A stretch of DNA of 64,000 nucleotides from Phallusia mammillata. Taxonomy: Eukaryota; Chordata; Ascidiacea; Phlebobranchia; Ascidiidae. Under the pieces are notes generated by a model. That model saw only the letters and a list, made by a program, of their open reading frames with translations, was not told where the DNA came from and ran no database searches. Positions 47,301-62,122 of this stretch are shown here, piece by piece. The stretch is taken from positions 248,001 to 312,000 of the forward strand of contig QLIY01000008.1 in assembly GCA_003260075.1 (NCBI GenBank), in the 5' to 3' direction. The translations under genes and the position numbers were made by a program. Position 1 is the first letter of the stretch; every line of letters starts with the position of its first letter.

Positions 47301-49055
47301 TCAAATTGCAAGATTCCGCTCATGTAGCAACTATAAGCCTGTTCGAAGAAAAAGTTTACATTAAATACAAATATACTACACTGGATATTTTCTATTCTAA
47401 ACCAGTCAGTATTTTATAAATTCAAACTTATATTTAAAATTTATCCAATTCTTGAACTAAGTTATATAATTCTTTAATATATAGGTAAAACTATAAAACC
47501 TTTTTATAGTGTGAATGTAAAAGAGTATTACCGCTTTAAGGGTATGCTCTTTAGCCATTGCATGTATTTTTGTTGTTTGAAAACTTGGAGACGAATGCAT
47601 CACCATGTTTACCAAGATATTGAGTATACTTTGCACAATATTTTTCGATTCAATTATAAACCCACCTGGGCTTCAAGTTTTGTTCGAGCGTCAACTTTTT
47701 CACTTTCCTCGCACAGCTTGTTCAGCTCGGAGGCATGGACAACAGCCTTTCTCATTTTTTCAACCATGTGATGGCGTTTCCTCGGTTCTTGCGTCGCCTC
47801 CTGTTTGAGGTACATCGCCATGCTCCAGGCGCGCTCTGAAGTCATCAGTAACATCAACATATATCTGTGGAAATAAAAAGCATAAATTTTGTATTGCACT
47901 TGTTTTACTGTCGCAGCGTAAAGTTTAAGTCAGGCAAGGAAACTTTACATTAGATTCAAATGCTATTTATTTTACATTGACAATTGCTAAATAAACTTGC
48001 GGCAAAAAAATTAGCAACAGAAAAGGCCACTATGCGTTACAGTAACCCTTGTTAAATCAAGACCCATTCGGAATAAAATATTTGTCCGGTTTAGGCAAAG
48101 ATCTGGATTAAACGATGTCGATTAGTTCAAGTCTTACCACATGACAAATAATTTGTACCTCAAGTTTTGAGCAAATTTTACAAAGATCCGGATTAACCCA
48201 AACCGATTTAACAAAGGTTTACTGTATAACCAATTAGTTGTTGGATTACTAAAAATGAAGTATATATTTGTTTTCTTTGAGACTCAAAGTAATATGTTTT
48301 GGTGAAGTACAAACCTTGGGTCAGAAAAGAGTGACTCAGTAATTTTCTTCGGAGTGACTCTGCGCTTTTCACCCATCCTAAACTTGAGGACTTTCCGGAT
48401 TCTCTTCAGCTTTCTGTTGCAGTAACCGTGGTAACGTTGATAGTCACCATGGCGCAATCCATGCTGAGCCTGAGCATCTTTGATGACATGCAACATATCG
48501 AGGCTGAAGAGAGAAGCCTCAGTTTTGATGACTTCGTTGTCATCAGTTTTTTCGGGGTCAACTGCATCGTACATAGTTTCAGTTTCTTCACTCTGTCCTT
48601 CCAATACTCCAGTCATTTTTTGTTTAGGTTGGTTAGTTTGAAGGGGATTTTTGTATTCTAACAACTGTTACAAAAATATTCAAGTTAATAATTGGAAAAA
48701 GAACAAATTTAAAAAGCATAGTATTTCAAAAGTAATTGTCAATAAAGCATTTAAATCTTATTTCAAAATATATATCTTATCACCAAAAATATCACATTAG
48801 GTTAACTTATGTTTGTTATTGCTGTTTGAATTAATTATTACTGATTAAAAATTATCATTTTGAAACATTTTTTTTTCCAATTTTCTTGACTCGTATCTAC
48901 CTATTTTAACGTAGGGAAATCTTATATATTGCTATTAAAGAGACCAAACCAAAATTTAACACTTAAGCCAAATTTATAAACCAGAAACATAAAAGTAGAA
49001 ACTGTACAACGTGTTAAGAAATTCAACACCTCACCAGCTGTTTGCAAAAAGCCAT
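44375..49055 (-). CDS. SRP68: SRP68, signal recognition particle 68 kDa subunit
   Basis: SRP68 pairs with SRP72 and binds SRP RNA in the particle that targets nascent secretory proteins to the ER. Eight exons give 651 residues in one frame: 49035-49055, 48315-48664, 47666-47864, 47166-47338, 46598-46787, 45952-46137, 45586-45715, 44375-45081. Human SRP68 is 627 residues. Matching blocks include HGLRHGDYQRYHGYC (N-terminal RNA-binding part), ERAWSMAMYLKQEA with EPRKRHHMVEKMRKAV, PNIRYCAYTIGDQSAM, MSEVTWRNRT, QAYRCFYVAQAFV, and the C-terminal CKPLFFDLALNHASFPSLE near the SRP72-binding end. Start: a 21-bp exon (MAFCKQL) splices in frame to 48664; the alternative is the internal ATG at 48616 (MTGVLEG). 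The intron after 45952 has a GC donor (AAG/GCAAGT). Confidence 0.95.
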
Positions 49056-50889
49056 GTTCGCAAAATCGCAAGATTTACGAACAATCGACAACCATTTGCG
49101 ACCAAAAAAGCAATTTTGTAAACTGCTTATTTCGGTTTTGATTAAAGAATTGATTTTGAACATTAAAATGTTCTTCAAATTTCCCCCCCCCCTGCGACCA
49201 AAAAAGCAATTTTGTAAACTGCTTATTTCGGTTTTGATTACCGGTAAAGAATTGATTTTGAACATTAAAATGTTCTTCAAATTAAATATTATTATTTTTT
49301 GCTATATATTGTAGAAACCTATTGGTTAGAAGAAGAAAAAATTACATAGGCAATTTTGTTTTGTTAAAATAATTCAAATTGTGAAGATGTGTGGCTATGC
49401 GTTCCACTTGACTGCGTACAGTTTAAAGAGTAGTTTTAGAACAAAAACTGAAATTTATGTAGTTTTTTAATGACAATTACAAGTTTTGAAACAGAAAACT
49501 TAAATGCCTATGGATAAGCTTCATAAACGTTTGTGATAAATGTTAAAAATGTGCAAAACGTAACGCGAAGTTTTGAGACGAACAACTCAAACCAGTAAGT
49601 ATAGAAAAAAATATGGCCTAAATATTTCGTGCGTAATGTCATGCACTACTTTATTGGTTTTAGGTTAATGAAAGTATATTTTTGTCTTCCAAAAACCCTA
49701 ATTAGTGCTCAACCGAAAATGAGGGCGAATAAACTAAAGATGCGTGCGTTTGTAATGCTTCATGTGGTTTTATAGGCCTCCCCCAAAAGTGCAAACGTGA
49801 CAACGAAGTGTCGAGTTGATAAAGCCAATTGCCTGTCATAGCGCTCGCCTGGCTGACGACGAGATGTGAGAAAAAGGGAAAACGTCAGAGGCAAAACAAA
49901 CGTGTCCTTATATGGCAGGAAGCAAGTCGGCCATTGTGTTGCGCAAAATACTGCTCGATCGCCCAAGAATGTACCGGCTGAGTTTCTTCAAATAGGAAAA
50001 ATGAAATTTGCAGCATCATAAGCCTGGATACTTGGATATTACCCAACGCAGAAAGTTTTGTCGCAAGGAGAAAGGAAGGCAGTATTCCAGGCAGCTAGCC
50101 AAAGTTCAGCTATGAATTGTTTGCTTGTCTGCTGCTGGTATGGGGTTTAATATCCTACAATGGCGGCTAAACAAATAACAACTTAGAAAGAAGTACTGTT
50201 GATTAAAATTTCGGCTCATATTGTTGACGCAAAATAGACTCAGTAACGTTTCTTTTAAATGTAAACAACCGTTTGACTGACTTGTAACATTAACTGACTA
50301 CGACAAGCCAGTTTGCTATGAAAGGCAGGTTGAGTTACAGGAAAACGCCAACCGTGTTTTCTAGTTGCTGTTAAATGTAACTAGAGTTGAAAGGTTAAGT
50401 GAATCACCGTTATGTCTGCCTTGTGGTCTCACATGAGAAATGTGTAGGCGACTCTACAAACACTTCACTGGGAATTTGTCATTGTGTAAACTTGTTTGGG
50501 AGAATTGGCTACGTTTCATTGCTGTTATGATGTGACGTTAAACAGTTAAGTGTATTCAGTAGCCTCCTTGCGCAACATTTTTGATAAGGCGTTACTGTCG
50601 TTTTAAGGAACTAGTTTTGTAGGAATTGTATGTTAGCACGAGCTTACAGAACTAGTACAATAAATGACTTTACTTTGATAAGTAACTGTTCATGAGGCCA
50701 GTAATTAACTTACAAGAAGCAGCAGCTTTATACGAGTTCCGGCTTTTCTTTTCCCCTCAGGCTAATCTAGGCTGAACAGAAGTCTACAATAGGCGAGTCA
50801 AGCCTGTGTGTTGCTAAAATAGTTAATTTGGTAAAGGGTTATCATCGAAAATCCAACTTTCTGCTGACAGAAATTGTGTGCAAGTCGCG
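49056..50889. promoter_or_regulatory. Divergent promoter region between SRP68 and TES
   Basis: 1.8 kb between two start codons on opposite strands. 49093-49182 repeats as 49193-49285 around a C run (49183-49192). The rest is unique-looking sequence without a recognisable gene. It must contain 5' UTRs and promoters of both genes; no core promoter element could be assigned. Confidence 0.5.
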
Positions 50890-53800
50890 ATGGCTGCCGA
50901 TCCGCAAATTGTATCAGGAATCACAGAGGTACTTGGATTTATTAGTTTTATTTCAAGCCCTGTGCGTTGAAGGGTTTATTCTCAAACAAAACTGTGATTG
51001 TTAAAATCTATTGTCACATTGATCATAAGAGACCGAAAATGGTTTGTAAGTTGATTGATTTTAAAAACAATTTTGGAACAAATTTAACTTGGTTTAAGAG
51101 AAATTTGTGGCAATAGACAAATTTTTTTAAACTCAATTACACTTTGCTTGGGTCCTTTAAACGTTAGTGTTTGTTATTTGCAGAAAGTTTTAACACACGA
51201 AGTTGGAGCCGGTGCGCCATGTTTAAAATGTGGAGACAAGTGTCCTGGCCTCGACCTACATTTTTGGAGGTAGGAGCGTTTTTAACCATAAAAGGCAACT
51301 CTTAGTTTAACCCTCAACGCGTATCATAGTGCGCACGGCGCACCCGTATTATTTTCCTACTTGCCTTAAATCATACGGTTTTGGCTTTTTGGTCTATTGC
51401 ACTAATAATATCTACTAAATACGATCTTTTTGATAGTTTTTGTTTTCAAAGTCACTTTTTAAGTCCTTTCCAGTGTTTCCAATAAAATTAACATTGTAGT
51501 TTTTCCGTATAAGGTAAAATGCCTATTTTGTGTTATTGGTGACTTCAATGTTTGGTTTGCAGAAAAATTTGCCGCAACTGCAAATGCAAACAAGAAGACC
51601 ACGACGTTTTATCGAGTATTTCCACTCGCGGTATAAATAACATCGGGAAACTACTAATGCAAGATAGAGAAATAGCCCAACAGAAGCCCCCGAAATCAAA
51701 CGAATCTTCACCCCCACCGAAAGCCCCTAAGGCTGCAGCACCCCCACCTGCCCCCAAACCTGTAAAACAAACAATTGTCAACGATACGAATTCGAATGTA
51801 AACGGAACAGCCAAGTCAGGTGACCTCAACGTTACTATTGACATCGGGGGCAAAAAACATTCCTTGGACTTTGGTGGTCACGCAGAGCAAAATGATATGC
51901 CCCCACCCCCAAACTTTGACGATCAAGGGAGTTTTCCAGCCCCTCCGCCCCCCATTGACAACGACAAGTTACCGGAAGTACCCCCACTTCCGCAGGAATT
52001 TAATGAAAAAGTTGAAATTAAGGAAGAAAAGCCGGCAGTGATTGAAGAATATCAACAGACTGAACTAAAACCTGAGGAGTCATTAAAGGTGGGACAAAAT
52101 ATTTTGTCAGTATATAATGTGAAAGTTCAGATATTTTTTGCACGCCTTTGTGGTTTTCTGTTGCTCAAGAAGGCCATTCACTGGTCGAACTCTCGCATGT
52201 TGACCTAAAACACAACGACATATTTAATGGTTTTCACGCTAATTTTTCTTGATCTAATTTTAATAACCCTGAATCCTCGCAGTTGCTTTACTTCAAAGGA
52301 TATTTCATTAATAAGAAATGGTTTACTATGTTCACCTTAACGCCCAAAATATCTTTCTGTTTCAGAGCCAAGAAAGCCGGCTTACCCCAACCATGCCTCC
52401 ATCGTCTAGTGATGACGAAGAAAAGGAATATGAATGGACACCCCCCGTTGCTGATCAGAAGTTGGTATGTTAACAAAATCTTGCATTTAATTAGACCTTT
52501 TCTGGATAAAACGACAGTGAAATTGGGTGCTAGCATTTGCTTTTGCGTGTGAAAAAGCGACATTATGTGAGATAGAGCAGGGGTCGGCAACCTTTTTTGC
52601 ACTTCGGACCGGTTTAAAATCCCCCCCCCCACTTCAAAGGAGATTTCATTAATAAGAAATGGTTTACTATGTTCACCTTAACGCCCAAAATATCTTTCTG
52701 TTTCAGAGCCAAGAAAGCCGGCTTACCCCAACCATGCCTCCATCGTCTAGTGATGACGAAGAAAAGGAATATGAATGGACACCCCCCGTTGCTGATCAGA
52801 AGTTGGTATGTTAACAAAATCTTGCATTTAATTAGACCTTTTCTGGATAAAACGACAGTGAAATTGGGTGCTAGCATTTGCTTTTGCGTGTGAAAAAGCG
52901 ACATTATGTGAGCTAGAGCAGGGGTCGGCAACCTTTTTTGCACTGCGGACCGGTTTAAAACTGATTTTTTTATCACGGACCGGCCTATAAAAACCACAAA
53001 TGTTTAGCACTGAAAACTATTAACAGTTATTACAACTTTGATGCAATGTGAACCTTGAGCAAGTTTTATGCGGCCCTGTAACAAACCCCTCACGGACCGG
53101 CACCGACCACAATGCTATAGGGACGCTTAGAACTAAATTAGAATTCTAAGAATATAATTGCCACCGGCGTAGTTTCACACAGTTTAGCGCAGTTTGAGCT
53201 TGCCATTCATTTTTACACTCATGGCAACACTATTGCCAAAACCTTGTTTTATCCTACATTACACCAATAGCAGTTCGGTTCTTTAAACAAACACACAATG
53301 ATGGATAGTTCGGATAATCGCTTGTTTCTGAACGTCATAAAACTCTGAAATTCGGGCAACCTAGAATGGGAAGGTTTCCTATGACTTTACGGTTCAGTTG
53401 GCAAATCAGTCATCTGAGACGTTGCTAGAGTGTTGTTGCAACAGGACACGTCACTTTGTTCCAAAAAACTTTTTTTCGTTGTTCTCTTTCGAACGATAAG
53501 GTTTTGCCGATCTTGAAATTCGTATAAGAAGTACTGTATTTGTTTTTATACCCTTCAGTGCATTTGTGTGAAATAAGTGTTGGGTGATGAATGGTTGAAA
53601 ATTGAAAATTATGCATGTTTTGTGTGTTATTAATTTAGTATTTTGACGATATCAACAAATTCTTAAGTCGGCTACAGTGTTTGGTACAGAATCGCTACGT
53701 ACGGATTGACAATAGTTTGTTCCATTACAGTGCATAACATTTAATGGTCACAACAACAACAAAGGATTATAAGACATTTTTGCACCGAAATGCATTCACT

Positions 53801-56800
53801 ATGTACAAGCACTCTGGCATTAATTTTGCCGACAATGCTATGGATTAGGTGTTTTACAAAACATGCAATTGTTTCAATTCACGTACAGACCCGGGTTATC
53901 AACTGTAGCTTATCTTGTTTACAACACGAACGACCGCGCATTGAGCCGATAGCTGCCAAACACCGGAAGCACCGTAATATGTGTGCTACGTAGCTTATGC
54001 ATGACGGGGTTTGCCCGCTAGAATGCAAACACGCTGGCTGTGTTTTGGTATTGTGATGTGTTGCAGCACCAAAAAGTGCTCAAAATATGTAAAAAGTCCC
54101 TTTGCTTGCAAAGTTATCGGTACCCAACTAGAGTTATTCCCAAAAACCACCAAATTTCCAAAGTTATTAGGCAGCAACACAGGTTTACTGTGCAGATTAA
54201 CTGTAATATGATTTACTTGTTGAACGCGAATTACATCGAAAAAAGCTGCCCACAGTTACTTTTTACCTAACGCGAGTTATTTCTAAAAATTGGGACTCGC
54301 CGAATAATACATTACTCGTTTCAAGTTACTCCAAGATTTTTTGCAGTAAACCAGTCAATTTCGCGAGTAAGAAACCCAAAGTACTCGCTACTCTGCGCAA
54401 AACTCAGCCATGAGTACTGTTACTCTGCAATTCCCGAATAGAGTACTCGCTACTGTGCTCATTGTATTGGGTTTACTTCGTTTTTGTTTTCTTAAAAGCT
54501 ATACATTTTTGACATTTTTCGAACTTGGACATTCAACAAAAAATGATCTTTTTTAGGTCACCGAATATATTGAGGCTTTGCCGAAAGACAAACAACCCGT
54601 CGTTGGAACAGCGGGTGCCAAGTACAGGAAGAAACAGCTGATGAGACAATTGCCACCTCACGATCAAGAACCAGGAGAATGCCACGATCTTACAGACCAG
54701 GAGACCCAAGAAATGAACCTCTTCGTGAAACAGTACAGGAAGAAAGCATTGGGAGGTGGAAAAGTAGAAGAGAACTCAAAAGTTAAGGTGTGTGAAATTG
54801 AAACTTTGAGTTTCTCGGTCTATGAATTTTGCCCAAAAACAATGTTCAGAGGGCTGGCTTGAATGTAACGCCTTCTTTAGGCCTGGCGTCGATATATTTA
54901 TGAGACATATATAGGTTAGAAATTAAATCATCTGCAGTTTCAACTGGATTTTTTTGAATACAATTATGTGGTAGGGTTTAAGATATCTAGTAATATGGCT
55001 AAAATATTAAAATGTCTTAGATTAGATTATGGTTTAAACCAGGTTTTTGGCATGGCAAAAAATCCATAGTGCATAAATGTTTAATTCCATCATTGCCCCA
55101 TCGTTACGTTGTTTATAAAAATGTCCAAGGTCATAAACGCCTATGACTGAGCAAGACAAATTCGAGCCATATCTCACTTATTACATGCCAAACTTATATC
55201 ATGCTGTCGTGACGTAGTGCATTTCCCGTGCATAACTATTCGCGTTGGTTTTCATTGGGCGGACGCAGCTATGCATTATATATAGGCTGGTGCTGTAAAA
55301 GTACTTGAGGTTTAAGTCCCACTTTTAAGTGCAAAGTTTCCTGTTCAAAGATATCGGTTTTGTTGCCTAAGCATTGTTTGACAATAAAGGTCATTGTCAT
55401 TGCAGTAAACAAACGTTTTCGAAACAGAAATTGCAATTTTAACAAAACGTTGGGGTAAAAGTTATTGGTACCATGCCCTTCGATATTGTATTAACATTGA
55501 CTTACTATATTTAAAGGAATACGGCTTACTAACAAATACCCCCCCCCCGCCTATTTGCCCAATAACAATGTTCTGAGGGCTGGCTTGAATCAATGTAACG
55601 CCTTATTAGGTCTGGCGTCGATATATTTATGAGACATATAGGTTAGAAATTAAATAATCTGTTGTTTAAACTGGATTTTTTTGAATAAAATTATGTGGTA
55701 GGGTTTAAGATATCCAGTAATATGGCTAAAATATTAAAATGTCCTAGCTTAGATAATGGTTTAAACCAGGTTTTTGGCATGGCAAAAAATCCATAGTGCA
55801 TAAATGTTTAATTCCATCATTGCCCCATCGTTACGTTGTTTATAAAAATGTCCAAGGTCATAAACGCCTATGACTGAGCAAGACAAATTCGAGCCATATC
55901 TCACTTATTACATGCCCAACTTATATCATGCTGTCGTGACGTAGTGCATTTCCCGTGCATAACTATTCGCGTTGGTTTTCATTGGGCGGACGCAGCTATG
56001 CATTATATATAGGCTGGTGCTGTAAAAGTACTTGAGGTTTAAGTCCCACTTTTAAGTGCAAAGTTTCCTGTTCAAAGATATCGGTTTTGTTGCCTAAGCA
56101 TTGTTTGACAATAAAGGTCATTGTCATTGCAGTAAACAAACGTTTTCGAACCAGAAATTGCAATTTTAACAAAACGTTACATTGGTACCATGGCCTTCAA
56201 AATTGTATTAACATTGACTTGCTATATTTAAATGATTACGGCTTAATAACACTTGGGCCTTCTGTTAGCAGCACGAATTGTTGGTTAAACTCACAAAAAG
56301 TTGTTTACAAAATTTAATTTGTATTTTTATTGTGACGATGCATTTGTGAAAAAATGAAATAACAACGAAGATCAATAGGGTTGTAATGTACAACCACAAT
56401 TTTGTCTAAAACCCTAAAAAATAACTCTATATTTTATTTGGCACACTTGCCTATCTTTCAAAGCACAGTGGTTGGGATTGAAAATACTGTTGTAAAGTGT
56501 ACCATCTTACCACATGTACCTTAAATACTTTAAATTTTTGATACAGTCTTGCGCCGAATGCATACAGCCTCTGAAGGTGGGAGACGTTATAGTTTGGGCC
56601 GAACGAGCTGGTAGTGAAAAATATTGGCACCCTGGATGTTTCGTATGCGCTGAATGCAAGGAACTGCTGGTCGATCTCATTTATTTCTACCACGAAGATA
56701 AGATTTATTGTGGACGACATTATTGCGAACTCCACAAACCAAGATGTGCCGCATGTGATGAGGTAAGCTTGCGTGTTGTACTATTTTTAAACCCTTTGTG

Positions 56801-59800
56801 ATTTGTATTGGGTTTGACCCGTCTACTTTGTGTGTAAAGTAAGCGATGCTGCTAGCATTAAACTTTTTCCCCGGTTAAATTGTGGCTGTAATTCTTTTAA
56901 TTCTGACTGATTCGGTTCTTGTGGCAATTTGGTCGTCTATTTGCTGTTTAATTATCATATGTTGTGATTCTATTTGAATAAGGCAGTAATATAAGTTTTC
57001 AGATGCAGATAATATATATTCACATATGATTGTTTAGTCTTTTCATCAAGTTTTACAAATACTGTGAATGTTGTAACATGCCACATCGAAACATAGTGTA
57101 ATAAAAAAAACGTATTTTTGGGTTTGACCATGTATATGTTTATTATATAGTGCGTTTCGCATTCCACATTTTAATAGCGCTTAAAAGCCTAAAAATTGGC
57201 CCGTGTTTTTCCAAATATTTTTTTTTGACAAGAATAGTAGATTGTTAAAAGTTTTTTCGGTCATCAAAGCCAGAGCAAGGCCTCCACAATATTTTAATTC
57301 GTTTCTCGAAGGCTAAAGTCAAACGTTGCAATTAGATGTAACATCTTTTTGACACGCGCTCATAAAAACACGTTTCTTTATTCTCCTGAATAGTCATGCT
57401 GTAAAGGTTAGAGCAATTAAAATACCTAGTGGCATTGCAGTCTTCATCATGTTATATACTACTGGTGAAGAAAGCAGCGAATTCTCCTTAACGCTTTCTT
57501 GTGGTTCACGTTATAACAAGGAAGCAAAACCACGATACATTGCCGCAAGCATCATTTTATCGAGTCAGGTTGAGATGCTGCGTATCACTGACGGTTTTTA
57601 TTTATTTTGTCACTACATAAGAAGGCTTCGGACTTTGTTTTGCTGGGATATTGTGTATTTGTCAAGCCATCTTGAAATTTAATTCGAAAATTACTCAAAA
57701 ACATGTAAGACAGAATGAAAGTTTCAGCTTTTATGGGTTATTTGACCGTCGCGGTCTAGTAAACAAAGCGGGTTTTCAAACCTACTTCTGCACAACGTTT
57801 GCGTCTTCAAAAGTCGCTTTTTAATTGCATAGCTAAGTCGACTGGGTTGTTATCTTTTCAGCACAAGGACATATTTGCATAGCTGCTGTGTGGCGTTTTA
57901 TGTGACGTTATAATCTTTCTAGCCACAGGCGCCGACAGTTTATCAGTTTTACAACCAACGAACCCGCTGTTTTTACTGTGAACTTGTTTTTCCTCCCAGA
58001 ACAAGTTTAATCTGTTAGCTACACACCCCCCCCCCTTGTTATCTTTTCAGCACAAGGACATATTTGCATAGCTGCTGTGTGGCATTTTATGTGACGTTAA
58101 ATGTTTCAAGCCACAGGCGCCAACAGTTTATCAGTTTTACAACCAACGAACCCGCTGTTTATACTGTGAACTTGTTTTTCCTCCCAGAACAAGTTTAATC
58201 TGTCAGCTACACATTATTCCCACCGTTACTACAAGATATAGGCTTTGTTTAAGCGGTTTTGACCCTTTGGACCGCGTTTAGTGAAAGTAGGTCTGTTGTT
58301 TGAAATTTGAATCTAAAGTCAATAGGTCACACCTATATCCTATGATCGTTGCTAAACAATCCTGTGTGAATTTTATTATTTGAGGTGGACATAAATTCAT
58401 AACTGGGATCAACCCTGAAGCGTCTATGCAGCGACCGGCTTTCGGTCTGTGAATTTTATTATACTTAAAAAATACGTCATTTGTGACACGTTCTTTTATT
58501 ATAATCTATTCCTCCAAAATCTATGGTTTTTGCCAGCTTTCCACATTCCAATTTAATATGTTGGATTAAGTTCATGTAATTCGCCTATATATCGATGGTT
58601 AAACGTATTGGATAATCGAAAATGGATTACAGTTTTGCAAATAACACCTAGCAATGCATTTTGCGTACATTTTAGGCAGTCAAAAAGTTTTATGTTTTTT
58701 GTCAAGTCAATATTACAGTAAAGCGTTGTTGTGAAATATCACGCGTCCATGCGTTTGCGAATTATGGCGAACACCCTAGAAGGGGAAACGTGAGGTTCGT
58801 CACTTCCCGCTTTAACCAAATGCAGAGAAACCCTTTCTAGGCCGCGCCTATATTACCAAGGCTTCATCATACATATACAGCACCCAGTCAAGTTGGACAA
58901 TCCATTCACCACTAAAGACTGACTTGGTTGAGTTTGTAGCAGTAATGCTCGTCCCTTGTGGCTGTTGGAAAACGTTTTTGTGCCCATTTTGACTTTGAAA
59001 TTAGATTTGAAAACATACAGGTTGGATTGTCAAAAACATCCCTTGGGTATTGGGCTCAAGTAGTTCGTTACAGCAGACTTCCGCGGCCTTCGTTTTCTGG
59101 CAAATTAATGTAACTCGCAAAACGTAAATGCTATTTTTTCGCTTGTTGCAATTAAACAAGGTTGATTGACATACAACAGTAACAGAAAACTTCAAAAAAA
59201 GTAAAATAAATGATATGAAATGTGACATTTTGAGTATTTTCGGCCATGGCTCTGCACTAAGAGACAAAACACTCGTTTTACAAATCCCTGTAAAATTGTG
59301 AAACATTTTGGGTGGAGCGCGGTTTTTTCATTTGTTGTTGTACGCAGCTGCCTACTGCATAAAAGCTTCGGGCTAAAGTCTAATTTGTCTTGTACGCTCT
59401 GTGTAAACATAATAAGGTCGGGCAATGACTTACACGACTTTTTGACATGTACAGTTTCAAATGTGAATCGTATGTCTGCCGATCTACATAATATTATGAC
59501 AAATCATTTTGAAGAAAGCTATTGGAATAAATGTCATTTGGTTATATGACTAATTGGAATTTTATAGTTAGTAAAAAACTAATATTATATTTCGACCTCA
59601 ATTTGCAACAGTGCGTCCCTGTTTAATGACTAAAAATGGCAAGTGACCCGGATGTCCTAGTTAGATGATGATGCCCATCATCTCTGGTGACCTTAATATC
59701 GTATCACTTTGACATTTAAAATACTTACCCGAAAAAGCTCTGGATAATGTCATTGACATCCGTTCACACTTAGTCTTATGCGCTGAAAGCATTCCAGTTT

Positions 59801-62091
59801 TGCCAAATAGGCCTCCCATATAGTTGCATTAATGGTTAAAGGGAGACTTATTACAAGCACTATGTTTTATTGGGAAAAGGACTTTATTAAACGTATTGTT
59901 TATTAAACTATATAAACGTGTTATAAAATTAGACTTGTCGTATCCTACACTTAAGTTCTATTCCCTATTGTAAGACATATCTAGGTAACAAACTCGCCAA
60001 CCTTACCCAAAAGGTGCTAGTAGTGTCATCATTTTTAACCCTTCTATTTTTTGCACAGTTAATTTTCGCTCCGGAATACACCCAGGCTGAAGACTGTTAC
60101 TGGCATCTCAAGCATTTCTGCTGCTGGCACTGCGACCAACCGCTGGGTGGAAAGAACTACGTCCCACATGATAATCAACCTGTGTGTATACCATGCTATG
60201 AAAAATCATTTGCCCATTCATGTTCTACATGCAAAGAGGTAAGCATGTTTTTAAAACCCCCCCCCCCTACGTCCCACATGATAATCAACCTGTGTGTATA
60301 CCATGCTATGAAAAGTCATTTGCCCATTCATGTTCTACATGCAAAGAGGTAAGCAAATATTAGGTGACCTTGGGTACACAAAGGGTAGCTTAATTAAAAT
60401 GTAGAATAAAACCTAGAAATATACACAGTCGTTTCGACGAAAATAATTGTCAACGTATGTAAAATGGTGACCTTTTTAACAAGCAATTAGACTTAAAAAA
60501 ATGCTTCAGTGTTTAATAAATCTTTCTGATACGTCTTGTATTTGTTGAAATAATGTTCAAATTTGATGTAATGTATTCATTATCGCATTAAGCATAAGGA
60601 GTTGCATAAAAAAATAGGTCCCATTGTCTTTGTTATTTGACAATCACAATATTCGAGCTTAAGAATCACCCAGTAATCTAAATCATGATAAACAATCAAG
60701 TATTGTTATGTATTTGTTTTGATTGTGACTGGCCTGTATGTGCGAGTTATGCGTGGGTTGTATGTTGTATTTGGTTCATGATGCGACGTATTGGGACCGA
60801 GTTTATAGTTGTGTGTTACATTGTTATGGTTGTACTACTTAAATATGCTGTACTTGTGAAGCCTAAAGCTGCCATTTTTTTTGTAGATTACCCAAATAAT
60901 AAAGTTCAACAAAATTGCCTATAGCGAAACTCAAGATTGCTTTCTGCAATCCAAGCATTTTTGCACAATGCGTTTAGTAAATAAACACTAAAACATTCCC
61001 AAGGCCACCTCTATGAAATCTTTAGCGAGTAATGTATATTTCATGAGCAAGCGTTTCTCAAGTTGCTAGTTTCTGTCGTTTTAAAGACACCTGAGGTTCG
61101 GGTTTTCAATTTTATTCTTAAACCGTATCTGGTAAATAGATAAGCGTCAAGTATCCAAACATTGTAAGTTTGTAACCACCTGAAGTGTCAAAAACTCGAC
61201 ATGCTTCACCTTTACATTAATTATGCAGAACGGTGGCTGAGCGTTTAAAGTTTTTGAGCCTATAGTGCCGTGCCTTTACAATTTACATACACAACTGTAC
61301 AAACAAATGGAATATTTGTGCGAAACCGGTTAATACAGGACAACTTGGTCAACAGACTTGTAATTCTGAAGCTAAAAAAGCTTATCATTTAAAATACCCT
61401 CGCTTTAAATGCGCCTTGTTATCATATTGTGACCCATTGTACAACTAGTACAAGTGCACTTAACCGACATTTAACTGCAAATAAATTGTCATCTTAGCAT
61501 TATACTGCATTACAAGTTTTATGCGTTGCAAATCGCCTTAAGAATGTGTCAATGAAGTTATAGGCTGCCGGTCTCCCAGTCAGTCAGTTAAAACTTGGCT
61601 TGGTGCTCCCGGAAGCTACGCAATGTGCCGCCTATACGTTGTTGATGCCTTAAACTTCCTGACATAGTCATTACGCAGCACCCTGGCTTAGGGCTATTAC
61701 TTATAAGGCTTTGAACCCTTCAGGTTGATTAAAAACTTGATGTCTGGCCAAAAATAGCGTTGGTGCGAAAATAAAACTCGATTTTAAATAGATTTAAGTA
61801 ATTTTTTAAGTCCAGAAAACCTGTTATAATTGCAATCTTTTGCAACTAGTATTTAAGAAGTAGACAAATCGGTATTGTGACGAAATAATAATCAGCTATT
61901 GTGAAGTCACAAACAACAAGATTGCGTTAAAACGTTCAATGGTCTTGTTTAATTAACCCAGGGTTGAAACGAGTTCACCGGTGATTGCGAGTTATTTTAT
62001 GTCATTGCGTTTGTTGTGGTCTAATTACAGGTATTTACAACCGCTTGCATGGTAATAGGTCTGTGGGAATGGGCGATTTTCTATGCTTAAG

Positions 62092-62122
<31 letters not shown>

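Noticed and set aside
53790..54270. Short ORFs in the TES intron
   Set aside because: No domain signature, no conserved splice context.
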